A stretch of 64,000 nucleotides of DNA from Edaphobacter dinghuensis (GTDB taxonomy: Bacteria > Acidobacteriota > Terriglobia > Terriglobales > Acidobacteriaceae). Where the stretch lies: positions 7,398 to 71,397 of the forward strand of contig NZ_BMGT01000005.1 in the NCBI RefSeq assembly GCF_014640335.1, written 5' to 3'. The position numbers and the translations under genes were made by a program. Below the pieces are notes generated by a model, which was not told the DNA's origin, searched no databases, and saw only the letters and a program-made list of their open reading frames with translations. Shown one piece after another: positions 53,626 through 63,007 of this stretch. Each line of letters starts with the position of its first letter. The stretch's first letter is position 1.

Positions 53626-56600
53626 TTAGAACGACAACTTCATCGCAAGCTGCAGGCGGCGAGATGCATTGCCGCCGTTGCGTGCGCCTGTGATCGAGCT
53701 GAAGTTGCTGCCAGTGAAGTTAAGGCTGCCCGGCTGCCCGAACGGTGTCGTGTTCGTCAGGTTGAAGGCCTCCGCACGGAATTGCAGTCCAACTCTCTCC
53801 GTAAAGGCGAAGTTCTTCAACAACGAGGCATCGAGGTTCTTGTAATTAGGTCCACGAGCCTGCTGCGGGCCTCCGCCCAGAGGAGAGTAATCCGCTTGTC
53901 CAATCGCCGTGACTGAAGGCGGTTGAGCAAACGCCGCTGGATTCAGCCACTGCCTGAAGTTATGCGGCCCGGCATAGATGTTCGTTCCCTTGACAACGTT
54001 GGCAAAGCAGCCAAACTCAGAGGTCGCCGTGGGGCACGTTACGGTAAATGGCTGGCCCGTCTGGTAGGTATAGATCATGTTGACGACCCATCCGCCAATC
54101 GCCAGGTCGGTTGCCTTGTTGGAGTTGCCCAGGAATGCACGGCCATGACCGAAGGGCAGTTTGTACGACCCGGAGGCATGAACCACATTGGTGGCATCGG
54201 TATCGCAGAGACCGTAGTCTCCCTTGATGCCAAACCCCGGCAGCCACTCAGCCCTATACTGCTGGTTCTGTGAGGCCTGCGTATGTTGATCGGTCATGCA
54301 CTTGCTCCAGCTGTAATTGGCAAGAATGCTCAGACCGGAGTTCATCTGATGCTCATAGGTCGTCTGCAGAGCGTTATAGCTGCTGGCCGCATTCGTCGTC
54401 TCATACGTTGCATTGCGGGCAAAGCTCGGGAACGGCACATAGTTCTGAGCGTTGGCGCTGGGAGGAAGCAACTGGCTTGGAGAGTTGAAGTATCCAAGGT
54501 TATCCAGGTGCCGTCCCATCGAGCCTACGTATCCGATCTCGAGAGAGTCGTGGTTCGTAAGCTGGTTCTGGAACGCCAGGTTGACAGACTGAATATATGG
54601 AGTCTGGAAGTTGTACTGCCGCCCATACAGATTCAAGCCCTGGCCGGTGTTGACCGTAGGATCGCCAATGTTGATCTGCGTGAACGCGTTCTCCATCGTC
54701 GCTGTTGAACCATTTGTAACTGGGATGAGTGGATGCTGGCTATCGGGGCTGTTGAAGGTGGACGTATAGACGAAGGGATAGTTCGTGCCGAGCGTTCCGC
54801 CGTAGCCGAGGTTACCCAACGCACCATAGGCAATGCCGTATCCGCCGCGCAGAACCTGCGTCGGCGTCATGCGGTAAGCAAATCCAACTCTGGGAGCGAA
54901 GTTGGTCTTCTGTGCCTGCCCCAGTGAGAGGCCGGAGACGCAATCCAGCTTGATGTTGCTGCTTGCCAGCAGGGCATCAAAGGAGGAAGAGCGCGCCACA
55001 TTGCATCCTTGCTTCGGGATATAGTACGTTCCCGTGTTGCCGTTGCCGCCGGCCGCAACAAAATTAGCCTGCCTTCCGGAGACCTCTGCATAAGGCGTGA
55101 AGTAATCCCAACGAACTCCAAGGTTCAGGGTAAGGGTCGGAGTTATCTTCCAGTCGTCCTGGAAGTAAGCACCGGTGTACCAGCGATGATCGTTAGTAGC
55201 GGCAACATTCGATCCGCCGAAGGTGCTCAGTCCACCAACATTATTGACACCGCCAACCGAAGAGATCATCGGAGTCAGCAGAAGATCGCCAAGTCCGGTG
55301 AAGCTGCTGTTCTTGTTCGGAATATCGGTGTATTGGCCGCTGAAGGTCATATTTCCTCTGCCTTGCGGCGGCTGAGAGATATTTCCTTCAATGTCGTCGA
55401 CCTGTATGCCTGCCTTGAAGACATGGTTGCGATAGACCTTAGTCACGCTGTCCGCACCTTCAATGCTGTACACATACTGAATCGTCGGGGTGTAGTTTCC
55501 AACGCCGATGTGGGTCAGTCCGTTGATGCTGGTCGGAGGAAGACCGCCGTTGTTGGCAACCTGGGGAATCCCCTGAATGCCATACTGCGCGGGGATCCCA
55601 AAGGTATTTCCATAGACCGACTGCTGCAGCTTATCCGCGTGCATCATGCCGACGTGCATATCGTTCGACAGCGTCTCGGTAAAGATATGCGTATACCCGA
55701 CAGCAAAGGCATAGGCCGGAAGGCTGTCGTTACGGCCTCCGGTCTGACCTACCGCCAACCCAGGCAGCGATGAAGGAACCGCCGCGGCATACAAGCTCCT
55801 GTCAAAAGTGCCGTTCACGATGTTCTTCTGGTTGATGTTCTCGTCGATGCGCACATCGTATGTGCTGATATTGAGCGTGGTCTTCGGATCATAGAAGAAG
55901 TTATTGTTAAGGCCGCTCTGGTTCTGCGCCGGATAGACTCCAAGCAGCTTGACCGCATTGGGATCAAGACGACTGGCCGGAAGGATGTTGAGCTGCGAGG
56001 TCGCGCCCGTAAAGTTCGTCATCCCGGCAAGGCTTCCCGTATAGAACGGGTCGCGCACATAGCTGCCCGGCGTTCCATGCAGACCGGTCACCGGATCGAC
56101 ACCCGAAGCTGGGATCGTACGCGTCGTTGCCGGATCGAGAACCGTGCCATGCGGAATAATTCGGCCCAGAGCATCCGTTCCCGTACCAGTGTTGTAAGTG
56201 ATCAGGTCCTGAAGGTTAGTGAAGCCGCTGTTGACCATCGACGTCGTCGGCACAGTGCTTGTGGCCGGCGTGGGGGTAACATATCGCTGTCCCTGGTATG
56301 CAAAGAAGAAGAAGGTCTTGTCGCGAACGATCGGGCCGCCAATGGTGGCGCCAAAGATGTTCTGGCGATACTCCGGCCTGGCTACATGATTGAGCTTATT
56401 AAAGAAGAGGTTCGCATTGAAGACGTCGTTGCGAACATACTCCCACACATCCCCATGAAACTGGTTAGTGCCCGACTTGGTCGTGGCATTCACCACGCCG
56501 CCGGTGGAGTGTCCAAACTCAGCGCTGTAGTTGACGCTCTGCAGCTTGAACTCCTGAATAGCATCAGGTGGAGGCGTAATCGTCGCATTGCTGTTGGTGT

Positions 56601-57249
56601 ACGAGCCTCCGTACATCTCGATGTTGTCATTGATACCGTTCAGACGGAAGTCGTTCTGCCAGACGTTGGCACCGTCTACAACAAAGTAAGCGCTCGAGGT
56701 GCTTCCCGAATCGGCGCTGGGATTGCCCGGCGGTGCCGTGGTAACACCAGCCGAAAGCTGCGAGAGCGATGCCCAGTTTCTGGACTGTAGCGGAAGGTCA
56801 TTGACGGTCTGCGACGTAATCGTCTGCCCTACCGCTCCATTTTCCGCCTGCAGCAGAGGAGCTGCGGCAGTGACGGTCACCTGCTGGGCAACAGCGCCCG
56901 TCGACAGGTGCAGGTCGATGGTCAAAATGTTCTGGATGTGAACCTCGACCCCATTCGCCGTGAAGATCTGAAAACCCGGCGCCTCACCCTTCAGGTTATA
57001 GTTGCCCGCCCTTACGGCTGAAAAGGAATAAGTGCCGGTCGACGTAGAGCGTGTGCTCTGCACGATACCGGTCGACGGATTCGTTAGTGTGACCTGAGCA
57101 TCAGGAACGGCTGCGCCAGTCGAATCGGTTACCGTTCCTGTAACTCCACCTGTATCCACCTGCGCCATCAGCGAGCTCGAGGTGAACATCGCAATCCACA
57201 AAGCACACAGCGCCAGGATTGCACCTTTGCTGAAATATTTGCGTAACAT
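53626..57249 (-). CDS. Oar-like TonB-dependent receptor with carboxypeptidase-regulatory domain
   Basis: 1207 residues from ATG 57249, preceded by AGGGGG; an open frame back to 57354 lacks the signal. Signal peptide ILALCALWIAMFTSSSLMA, then a regulatory fold (GGVTGTVTDSTGAAVPDAQV to YNLKGEAPGFQ, about 33-110), a plug with QSRNWASLSQLSAGV and EFGHSTGGVVNATTKSGTN, and a long beta-barrel ending in RRLQLAMKLSF with the usual terminal Phe. Such acidobacterial receptors sit in the outer membrane and take up large substrates, but substrates are mostly unknown. It is divergent from a membrane-anchored regulator-like gene, with 440 bp between, which may control it. A second receptor starts at the right window edge. 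Confidence 0.93.
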   Translation of the reverse strand: MLRKYFSKGAILALCALWIAMFTSSSLMAQVDTGGVTGTVTDSTGAAVPDAQVTLTNPSTGIVQSTRSTSTGTYSFSAVRAGNYNLKGEAPGFQIFTANGVEVHIQNILTIDLHLSTGAVAQQVTVTAAAPLLQAENGAVGQTITSQTVNDLPLQSRNWASLSQLSAGVTTAPPGNPSADSGSTSSAYFVVDGANVWQNDFRLNGINDNIEMYGGSYTNSNATITPPPDAIQEFKLQSVNYSAEFGHSTGGVVNATTKSGTNQFHGDVWEYVRNDVFNANLFFNKLNHVARPEYRQNIFGATIGGPIVRDKTFFFFAYQGQRYVTPTPATSTVPTTSMVNSGFTNLQDLITYNTGTGTDALGRIIPHGTVLDPATTRTIPASGVDPVTGLHGTPGSYVRDPFYTGSLAGMTNFTGATSQLNILPASRLDPNAVKLLGVYPAQNQSGLNNNFFYDPKTTLNISTYDVRIDENINQKNIVNGTFDRSLYAAAVPSSLPGLAVGQTGGRNDSLPAYAFAVGYTHIFTETLSNDMHVGMMHADKLQQSVYGNTFGIPAQYGIQGIPQVANNGGLPPTSINGLTHIGVGNYTPTIQYVYSIEGADSVTKVYRNHVFKAGIQVDDIEGNISQPPQGRGNMTFSGQYTDIPNKNSSFTGLGDLLLTPMISSVGGVNNVGGLSTFGGSNVAATNDHRWYTGAYFQDDWKITPTLTLNLGVRWDYFTPYAEVSGRQANFVAAGGNGNTGTYYIPKQGCNVARSSSFDALLASSNIKLDCVSGLSLGQAQKTNFAPRVGFAYRMTPTQVLRGGYGIAYGALGNLGYGGTLGTNYPFVYTSTFNSPDSQHPLIPVTNGSTATMENAFTQINIGDPTVNTGQGLNLYGRQYNFQTPYIQSVNLAFQNQLTNHDSLEIGYVGSMGRHLDNLGYFNSPSQLLPPSANAQNYVPFPSFARNATYETTNAASSYNALQTTYEHQMNSGLSILANYSWSKCMTDQHTQASQNQQYRAEWLPGFGIKGDYGLCDTDATNVVHASGSYKLPFGHGRAFLGNSNKATDLAIGGWVVNMIYTYQTGQPFTVTCPTATSEFGCFANVVKGTNIYAGPHNFRQWLNPAAFAQPPSVTAIGQADYSPLGGGPQQARGPNYKNLDASLLKNFAFTERVGLQFRAEAFNLTNTTPFGQPGSLNFTGSNFSSITGARNGGNASRRLQLAMKLSF

Positions 57250-57691
57250 CACAAACCCCCTAAAAAATCTTGCATTTATTCCAATTCGAGCAGCAGCATT
57301 ACCTGCTGGGTTGAACATCATCACATTGCAGAGACGCTGCGAAGCAGCGTGCACGGATCATTCTTTTGAATGACTTTTGCGCTTTTTCTCACTGAGACCT
57401 TACAACCCAAAATGGCGAAAGTTTTACCAGATCTGACCAAGGACATATCGCTTCTAAGCCGAGTCTTCGGCCAAATAAAAAACGTTTCAAACGTTTGGTC
57501 TTTTTTCTCACCTTTAGGGAGGAATCGTAAGGGGTTTTACCCGGTGTTTACACCTTCCACCACCTGTGAGTTGTTCTTCTTTTTCAATGACTTGGAACAA
57601 CTACAACGACAGATGATGCCTTTCTCTTAACGAGAGTAAAGATTACTGAGGAGTTAATGATTTATTAAGAGAAATTTGTTACCCTTCGCGT
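57250..57691. other. Divergent intergenic region with tandem AAACGTTT sites
   Basis: 440 bp between the receptor and the regulator-like gene, AT-rich around 57470-57520 and 57640-57690. It holds the sites annotated at 57480-57496 and no gene I can support (a small frame at 57370-57630 is Phe-rich and unlikely). Confidence 0.6.
57480..57496. promoter_or_regulatory. Tandem LacI-like half-palindromes (AAACGTTT x2)
   Basis: AAACGTTT is repeated with a single C between (AAACGTTTCAAACGTTT); each copy is itself a palindrome. AACGTT-centred sites are typical of LacI-family operators. They lie in the space shared by the receptor and the regulator-like gene. Confidence 0.55.
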
Positions 57692-59101
57692 GTGAAGATA
57701 ATGGATCAGCAGGCGTCCCGAACGCACTCATCGGAGATGCCTTCCAAAGATTCAGTCATTGATTCTGGCATTGCAAAGGAGTCAGGCTCGCAGCATCTGC
57801 AGCTCGAAGATGATCCGCGATGGCAGCTTACTCAACGTATTGCAGCAAGCGGGACCTTCACAAAATCCTCACTCCTCTCCGGCTTCCTTCTCTATATCTG
57901 CGAACGCGCTCTTACCGGGCGCATGGACGAGATCTCCGAGCATAAGATAGGCGTCCACGTCTTTGGAAGAAGATCCAGCTACAACCCCAGCGAAGATAAC
58001 ATCGTCCGTAACTACGCTCGCCAGCTTCGCCAGCGCCTCGATCATTACTTTGAAACAGAAGGAAGATCGGAGGAGCTGCGTCTCAGCATTCCTCTTGGCA
58101 AGTACGTTCCCGCCTTTAACCCGGCACAGGCTACTGGAACAATCCCCAAAGAAACGACGATCGTCGAGCCTCAGTTTTCTGCAACGCTGCAACCACCTGC
58201 CGCCGCTCCGGTTGCAGCTCCCATCGTTGAAAAGCGCAGCTACCGCCTGCTGCTGATTCTCGCCGCGCTCTTAGTTCTGCTTGTCTCTGGAGCAATCGCA
58301 TGGTGGTTCATTCAACGCATCCCCAAGACTCCACCCGATCCGCTCCATCCTCTCTGGGCACAGCTCTTCAATAAGACCCATCAGACATTTCTGGTCCCCT
58401 CCGACGATGGAATCGTCATGTTCCAGAACCTGACCGGCCACTCGGTTCATCTTTCGGAATACATTAACCGCGATTACCTCACGCTCAATCTTCCCCGCCA
58501 GACCGACGCCGCCAATATGGCGGATCTCGACAAGCAGCGCTACACCAGCGTCACCGACCTCAATGCTGTCCTCCGATTTTCCCGCCTTCCCGAAGCCAAG
58601 CCCGACCGCTTTATTGTCCGCTACGCGCGCGAGCTTCAGATGGACGACCTGAAGAACGGCAACGCCATCCTTCTCGGATCGAGCTTCTCCAATCCCTGGG
58701 TCGAGCTCTTTCAGAAGAGCATGAACTTCGAGTTTGAGTATCGCCCTCACCCGAACGACTCCACCATCATCAATCAGCATCCTGCCTCGGGAGAACTTCC
58801 GGTCTATACCAACGACGCGCTGGCTCCATCGCATCAGACCTACGCAGTCATCGCACTGCTTCCTAACCTCAACAACTCCGGCTGGGTCTTGATCGTGGAA
58901 GGTCTGACAATGGCAGGAACCCAGGCCGCCGAAGATACCCTCTTCGATCACGAAGCGATGCGGCCCATCCTCGAAAAGGCCAACGCCGGCAACGGTACCT
59001 TGAAGCCCTTCGAAATTCTGATCGAAACCAGAAGCTTCGGCTCCAACTCCCCGCAGGCTCAAATCATCGCCAGCAGATTTTATTCCCCCGTCTCCATGTA
59101 A
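57692..59101 (+). CDS. Membrane-anchored regulator-like protein with DNA-binding-type N-terminus
   Basis: 469 residues (a GTG start; ATG 57701 is an alternative). The N-terminal part (about 45-150) has FLLYICERALTGRMDEISEHKIGVHVFGR, SEDNIVRNYARQLRQRLDHYF and IPLGKYVPAF, a module common in acidobacterial proteins with a winged-helix-like or signalling look. One membrane helix (LLLILAALLVLLVSGAIAWWFI, about 188-209) leads to a periplasmic region of about 260 residues, possibly a ligand-sensing domain (LVPSDDGIVMFQNLTG; GTQAAEDTLFDHEAM). A one-component envelope sensor for the neighbouring receptor is plausible. I do not know a named family with proven activity. Confidence 0.6.
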   Translation: MKIMDQQASRTHSSEMPSKDSVIDSGIAKESGSQHLQLEDDPRWQLTQRIAASGTFTKSSLLSGFLLYICERALTGRMDEISEHKIGVHVFGRRSSYNPSEDNIVRNYARQLRQRLDHYFETEGRSEELRLSIPLGKYVPAFNPAQATGTIPKETTIVEPQFSATLQPPAAAPVAAPIVEKRSYRLLLILAALLVLLVSGAIAWWFIQRIPKTPPDPLHPLWAQLFNKTHQTFLVPSDDGIVMFQNLTGHSVHLSEYINRDYLTLNLPRQTDAANMADLDKQRYTSVTDLNAVLRFSRLPEAKPDRFIVRYARELQMDDLKNGNAILLGSSFSNPWVELFQKSMNFEFEYRPHPNDSTIINQHPASGELPVYTNDALAPSHQTYAVIALLPNLNNSGWVLIVEGLTMAGTQAAEDTLFDHEAMRPILEKANAGNGTLKPFEILIETRSFGSNSPQAQIIASRFYSPVSM

Positions 59102-59155
59102 CTTGATCTTTCGAAGCTAAGAAATAGCCCCTATTTTCATGGGATTTGAGCTGTT

Positions 59156-60769
59156 ATGCCTGCCATAATAGCTCCCATGACATTGTTCTCCTTCATCGAT
59201 GCTGACAACCAGTGTAAGCATCAACATTCCTCTTCACCGCTCTCCCATCTTCTAAAGCACTCCACTCATCCCATAACGCGAACTACCTTCATAGCCCTGT
59301 TCTTGTGCCTGCTTACTAGTTTCGGTACGGTAACGTGCCGCGCACAAAAATCTACCAGCGATCTCGATCTACACGGAACGATCACCTATGCGAACCGCCA
59401 GAGCTACGTCGAGATTCCCTTTGAAGTGCCTAAGGGCGTCACTCGCGTAACCGTCGAGTTCTCCTATACAGAGCGCGAACAACACACTGCCATTGACCTC
59501 GGCCTCTTCGACAGCGAGCGCTTTCGCGGATGGAGCGGAGGCAACAAGTCGATCTTCACCGTATCGGCAACCGATGCTACTCCCTCCTATCTCCCCGGCC
59601 CCATCGTCCCCGGAAGATGGAAGCTGATACTCGGAGTTCCTAATATCAGGGAAGGTGTTCGCTCCGAGTACGAAGCCAAAATTCATTTCTCACATGCTGG
59701 CGACAGGCCGGAGGTCTCCACCTTCAGCTCGGTTCCCCTGCGTAGCGGCCCCGCGTGGTTTCGCGGCGATCTGCACATGCACGACGCTCACAGCGATGGC
59801 TCATGCCTCAGCCAATCCGGAAAGAAGGTTCCCTGCCCTCTCTATAAGACCGTCGAGACCGCAGCCGAAAGAGGCCTCGACTTCATCGCCATCAGCGATC
59901 ACAACACCATCTCGCAGTACAACGACATGCGCGAGTTGCAGCCATACTTCGATCATCTGCTCCTGATCCCCGCTCGCGAGATCACCACCTTTCAAGGACA
60001 CGCCAACGTCTACGGCCCCACCGATTTCATCGACTTCCGGCTCACAAGCCCGCACGTGCCAAACTTCAACCGCCTGCTCAATGAAGTTCAAAGCCTGCAC
60101 GGCATCCTCTCCATCAATCACCCCGGCATACCATCCGGCGAGTCCTGCATGGGCTGCGGTTGGACCGTTCCCGATACCGACTTCAGCCGAGTCACAGCCA
60201 TCGAAGTAATCAACGGCGGCGATGCTGACGGCCCACACTCCGGAATCCCGTTCTGGCAGCAGCAACTCAACAACGGCTTCCGCCTGACCGCGCTAGGCGG
60301 AAGCGATAATCACGACTCCGATCTCAAAGCGCGAACCTATTCCGCCATCGGTCATCCCACAACCGTCATCTACGCCGCAAACTTATCCGAAAACGCTATC
60401 CTCGATGCAATCCGTGCAGGACACGTCTTCGTCGATGCCCAGGGTTCAAAAGACAGGGCCATCGAGTTCACAGCAAAAACGGCTACAAGCACTGCATCCA
60501 TGGGAGACGAGATTCAATCTCCTGCAGGAGAGCAGATACACTTCACACTCAAGATGACCGCCCTCGCAGACGATCACCCAGAGATCATTCTCGATGGCGA
60601 GTCAACCACATTACTCGATCCATCCGTGGCAAAGCAGAACGAGGAGACAAGGACCTTCGACTATCAAAGCGATGGCAAAAGACATTGGCTCCGAGTCAAC
60701 ATTCGCTCCCAAAGCGGTGCGCTGCTCATCGTCGGAAACCCTGTCTACCTGAACTTCTCTAAACGATAA
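59156..60769 (+). CDS. PHP-domain / CehA-McbA-type metallohydrolase, exported
   Basis: 537 residues. A long hydrophilic start is followed by a signal-like helix (TTFIALFLCLLTSFGTVTCRA, about 42-62); Met8 is an alternative start. An N-terminal beta domain (60-200) precedes the PHP part: RGDLHMHDAHSDGSC, DFIAISDHNTISQYND, REITTFQGHANVYG, SINHPG and LGGSDNHDSD. These His and Asp residues form the di- or tri-metal site of PHP phosphoesterases and CehA-type hydrolases. It likely cleaves a phosphoester or ester outside the inner membrane. It starts 55 bp after the regulator-like gene and is probably co-transcribed. The terminator hairpin at 60776 follows. Confidence 0.85.
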   Translation: MPAIIAPMTLFSFIDADNQCKHQHSSSPLSHLLKHSTHPITRTTFIALFLCLLTSFGTVTCRAQKSTSDLDLHGTITYANRQSYVEIPFEVPKGVTRVTVEFSYTEREQHTAIDLGLFDSERFRGWSGGNKSIFTVSATDATPSYLPGPIVPGRWKLILGVPNIREGVRSEYEAKIHFSHAGDRPEVSTFSSVPLRSGPAWFRGDLHMHDAHSDGSCLSQSGKKVPCPLYKTVETAAERGLDFIAISDHNTISQYNDMRELQPYFDHLLLIPAREITTFQGHANVYGPTDFIDFRLTSPHVPNFNRLLNEVQSLHGILSINHPGIPSGESCMGCGWTVPDTDFSRVTAIEVINGGDADGPHSGIPFWQQQLNNGFRLTALGGSDNHDSDLKARTYSAIGHPTTVIYAANLSENAILDAIRAGHVFVDAQGSKDRAIEFTAKTATSTASMGDEIQSPAGEQIHFTLKMTALADDHPEIILDGESTTLLDPSVAKQNEETRTFDYQSDGKRHWLRVNIRSQSGALLIVGNPVYLNFSKR

Positions 60770-60775
60770 GGCAAA

Positions 60776-60805
60776 GCCTCCTGTCAGCGAACACTGGCGG
60801 GAGGC
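60776..60805. terminator. Hairpin between convergent hydrolase genes
   Basis: GCCTCCTGTCAG, loop CGAACA, CTGGCGGGAGGC: 12 pairs including two G-T. It overlaps the last codons of the minus-strand gene and sits 7 bp after the PHP gene stop. Confidence 0.45.
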
Positions 60806-61959
60806 GCCAAAAGTTTATCGACACAACCAACAGGCTTCGTCACCGGATTACATCTCGCGACAAGGCCATCCGGAAATTTAACGACATAACTGGTCCACTG
60901 CGAAGGCTCCGACGCGGGATAGTCAGTGCTGATCATCTGCGCACCGCTCGAAAGTGCGAGATCACGTCGCGTCGTATCGTTCGTGCGCGCCTGATCGGTG
61001 TTCTCATCAGAGCGTGTCCGTACCAGATACCCCTGCTTCACCAGCGCATCGATCTCTTCACGCGACCCGTCATTCTCTTCCGTGAACGCCGCATCGGGAG
61101 CACCCGGCTCTGCATTGGTAAAGAGCACCCGCCCACGCAGCGAAGGATGCCCCTTCGTGTAGATCGGCTCCACATGCCTCTGGTCGAGCAAAAAGATCAC
61201 TCTACCGCGAGCCTGCGCCAGCGTAGGCCATCTCCCAGCATGAATAGCCTCCACCAGCGTCGCTGCGCTACCGCGCACATCATCCGGTGTAATCATCTCA
61301 TTGGCCGCGAAGACAGATCGAATCTCCTTATCTAACGCATCGAACACAGGAGCAGTAAACGGCTCAGGCGTCACAGCATTTGGAAGATTCCGGTCCCTGC
61401 CTTCCTTCGTCTCAATCAAAATAAAAATCGGCAAATGCTGCGGATGCTGCTTCGACCAGCCACGAACATCGGTGAGACAGGCAGTCAGCGTCATGCACGT
61501 GCTGCGCACATCGATGTCCTGCATGTGCAGCACCTTAAATCCCGGCTTGTCCATCACATGATGTGGATCGAACTCCGGGTCCGCCGGCAATCCAGCCTTC
61601 GCTACCATGCCCAGAATGGCAGGATGCGCATATCGACCGCCCTTCGTGTCGGCGTACACATCAATCTCTATCTGCCGCACACCGCCCGATAACTGATTGG
61701 CCAGCGGAGCATGATGATAGTCGAGCCCATGCAATCCCTCGGGACTCTTCATCTCCATCAGATTCCTCGCGCTTGGCGGAAACCCCGCATGGTAGCTATT
61801 GTGCGAACCAATTACCTGAATCTGATTCAGATGAACGCGCTGGTCTTGTTGAGCAGTAGTTGTCTGTTGCGCCAGCACCGCCCCACCCATAACAAATATC
61901 GCGATGGCGCAGGAGATTCGAATTGTCTTTTTAAAGATCATGTTTGTCCCGAACTGCAT
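60784..61959 (-). CDS. PI-PLC-like, Ca2+-dependent phosphodiesterase, secreted
   Basis: 391 residues with a signal peptide (RISCAIAIFVMGGAVLA). The catalytic barrel has QVIGSHNSYH (first His), LSGGVRQIEIDVYAD (Glu and Asp for Ca), VLHMQDIDV (second His) and PIFILIETKEG. This is the layout of bacterial PI-PLC-C1-like proteins. These cleave phosphoinositides or related phosphodiesters. The start codon lies 3 bp after the stop of the phosphoesterase gene (TAGCTAATG), so the two are translated together. A disulfide-type Cys pair is present (STCMTLTAC). The real substrate is unproven. Confidence 0.85.
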   Translation of the reverse strand: MQFGTNMIFKKTIRISCAIAIFVMGGAVLAQQTTTAQQDQRVHLNQIQVIGSHNSYHAGFPPSARNLMEMKSPEGLHGLDYHHAPLANQLSGGVRQIEIDVYADTKGGRYAHPAILGMVAKAGLPADPEFDPHHVMDKPGFKVLHMQDIDVRSTCMTLTACLTDVRGWSKQHPQHLPIFILIETKEGRDRNLPNAVTPEPFTAPVFDALDKEIRSVFAANEMITPDDVRGSAATLVEAIHAGRWPTLAQARGRVIFLLDQRHVEPIYTKGHPSLRGRVLFTNAEPGAPDAAFTEENDGSREEIDALVKQGYLVRTRSDENTDQARTNDTTRRDLALSSGAQMISTDYPASEPSQWTSYVVKFPDGLVARCNPVTKPVGCVDKLLAPPASVR

Positions 61960-61962
61960 TAG

Positions 61963-62907
61963 CTATCCAACCCGGTAAGGCTTGCTATAGTGTGTTGACC
62001 ACTCCACAAGATCCGCATTCATCCATCGCAGCTTCTGGCTGCGGCTGTCCGCCTCAAACAACATGTAAGCGTTGGGATCATAGCGAGTAGCCGCCGTAAC
62101 ATAATGCTGCGGCCCATAGGTATGAGCGAAGTCCACCCACTTATGCCAATGTCCTGCAATCACCATCTGTATGGTGTCGCTATGTTTTCGAAGCAGCGGA
62201 TGTAGGCCGTAGTCGCGGACCTCCGTTGCATCAACTAGCCATAACGGATAGTGAATAAAAACAACCGTAGGCCTGCGATCATTCAGAAGCGCTTCAAACC
62301 AATTCAACTGCTCTTCCCCAAGCGAGCCAAGTCGCTTGTCGAACTGAGGCGAGTTCCGGTCCCATCTGGCTCCTAAAAAATTATTCAGATGCACAAACCG
62401 GAAACCTTTGTAGTCGACCGAAGAATACGGCTTCGCCTTCAGCTTCTCCGCAAACAACCGATGCGACATCTCGCGCGAGACTCGCGGAACGTCATAGTCA
62501 TGGTTGCCGAAGCCCAGGTGCACGGGCATCTGAAAGCCGTCAAAGATCTCTTTCGCATTGTCGATGCGCGTCTTGTTCTTAAAATAAAAATCGTAGTCTG
62601 CCGATGGATAGTTATGAAAGCAATCCCCTGCCACAAAAACCTGTTCAATCTTGGGATGAAGCGAATTGATCAGATCCCGCGCCGAGATAAGACGCTCCGA
62701 CGTGTGAAGAATGCTTTCATTATCCTCCACGCCATTCTCTGATCCCTTCACATAAAACTCGTCGATGATGTGCGGGTCCGCAACTACCGCAAAGTGAAAC
62801 CTCGAAGGAGATGCTGCCTGCGCGACTTCACTCCACCCTCGCTGCGTCCAAAGTGTACCCAGCGCCGATGCTCCCATCATCCCAAATGCGCGGCGATCTA
62901 TCTTCAA
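61963..62907 (-). CDS. Calcineurin-like metallophosphoesterase with Tat signal
   Basis: 314 residues. The N-terminus KIDRRAFGMMGASALGTLW has the twin-Arg signal, so it is exported folded, probably with its metals. The metal motifs are VVADPHII (D-x-H), FVAGDCFHN (GD), GFGNHDYD (GNHD), VFIHYP (H) and IAGHWHKW (GHxH). This family cleaves phosphomono- or diesters. It is upstream of and coupled to the PI-PLC-like gene. Together they could turn an inositol phospholipid into inositol, phosphate and diacylglycerol; this is inference. Confidence 0.92.
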   Translation of the reverse strand: MKIDRRAFGMMGASALGTLWTQRGWSEVAQAASPSRFHFAVVADPHIIDEFYVKGSENGVEDNESILHTSERLISARDLINSLHPKIEQVFVAGDCFHNYPSADYDFYFKNKTRIDNAKEIFDGFQMPVHLGFGNHDYDVPRVSREMSHRLFAEKLKAKPYSSVDYKGFRFVHLNNFLGARWDRNSPQFDKRLGSLGEEQLNWFEALLNDRRPTVVFIHYPLWLVDATEVRDYGLHPLLRKHSDTIQMVIAGHWHKWVDFAHTYGPQHYVTAATRYDPNAYMLFEADSRSQKLRWMNADLVEWSTHYSKPYRVG

Positions 62908-62947
62908 GTCTTACTCCATTCTTTAGGCACAAATGCCTTCAGTTAGG

Positions 62948-62979
62948 TTCGGCACCGCCCTCTCCAGAGCGGTGCCGAA
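62948..62979. terminator. Hairpin after the second receptor
   Basis: TTCGGCACCGC and GCGGTGCCGAA, 11 perfect pairs with a 10-nt loop, 29 bp beyond the minus-strand receptor stop. The T-run is on the other strand only, so its efficiency for the receptor is uncertain. Confidence 0.5.
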
Positions 62980-63007
62980 TTATTTTCAGCCATAGACAAC
63001 CGGCCTG

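Noticed and set aside
55009-55773. Antisense gene of 254 codons inside the receptor
   Set aside because: It is the shadow of the long receptor frame on the other strand, without ribosome site or family features.
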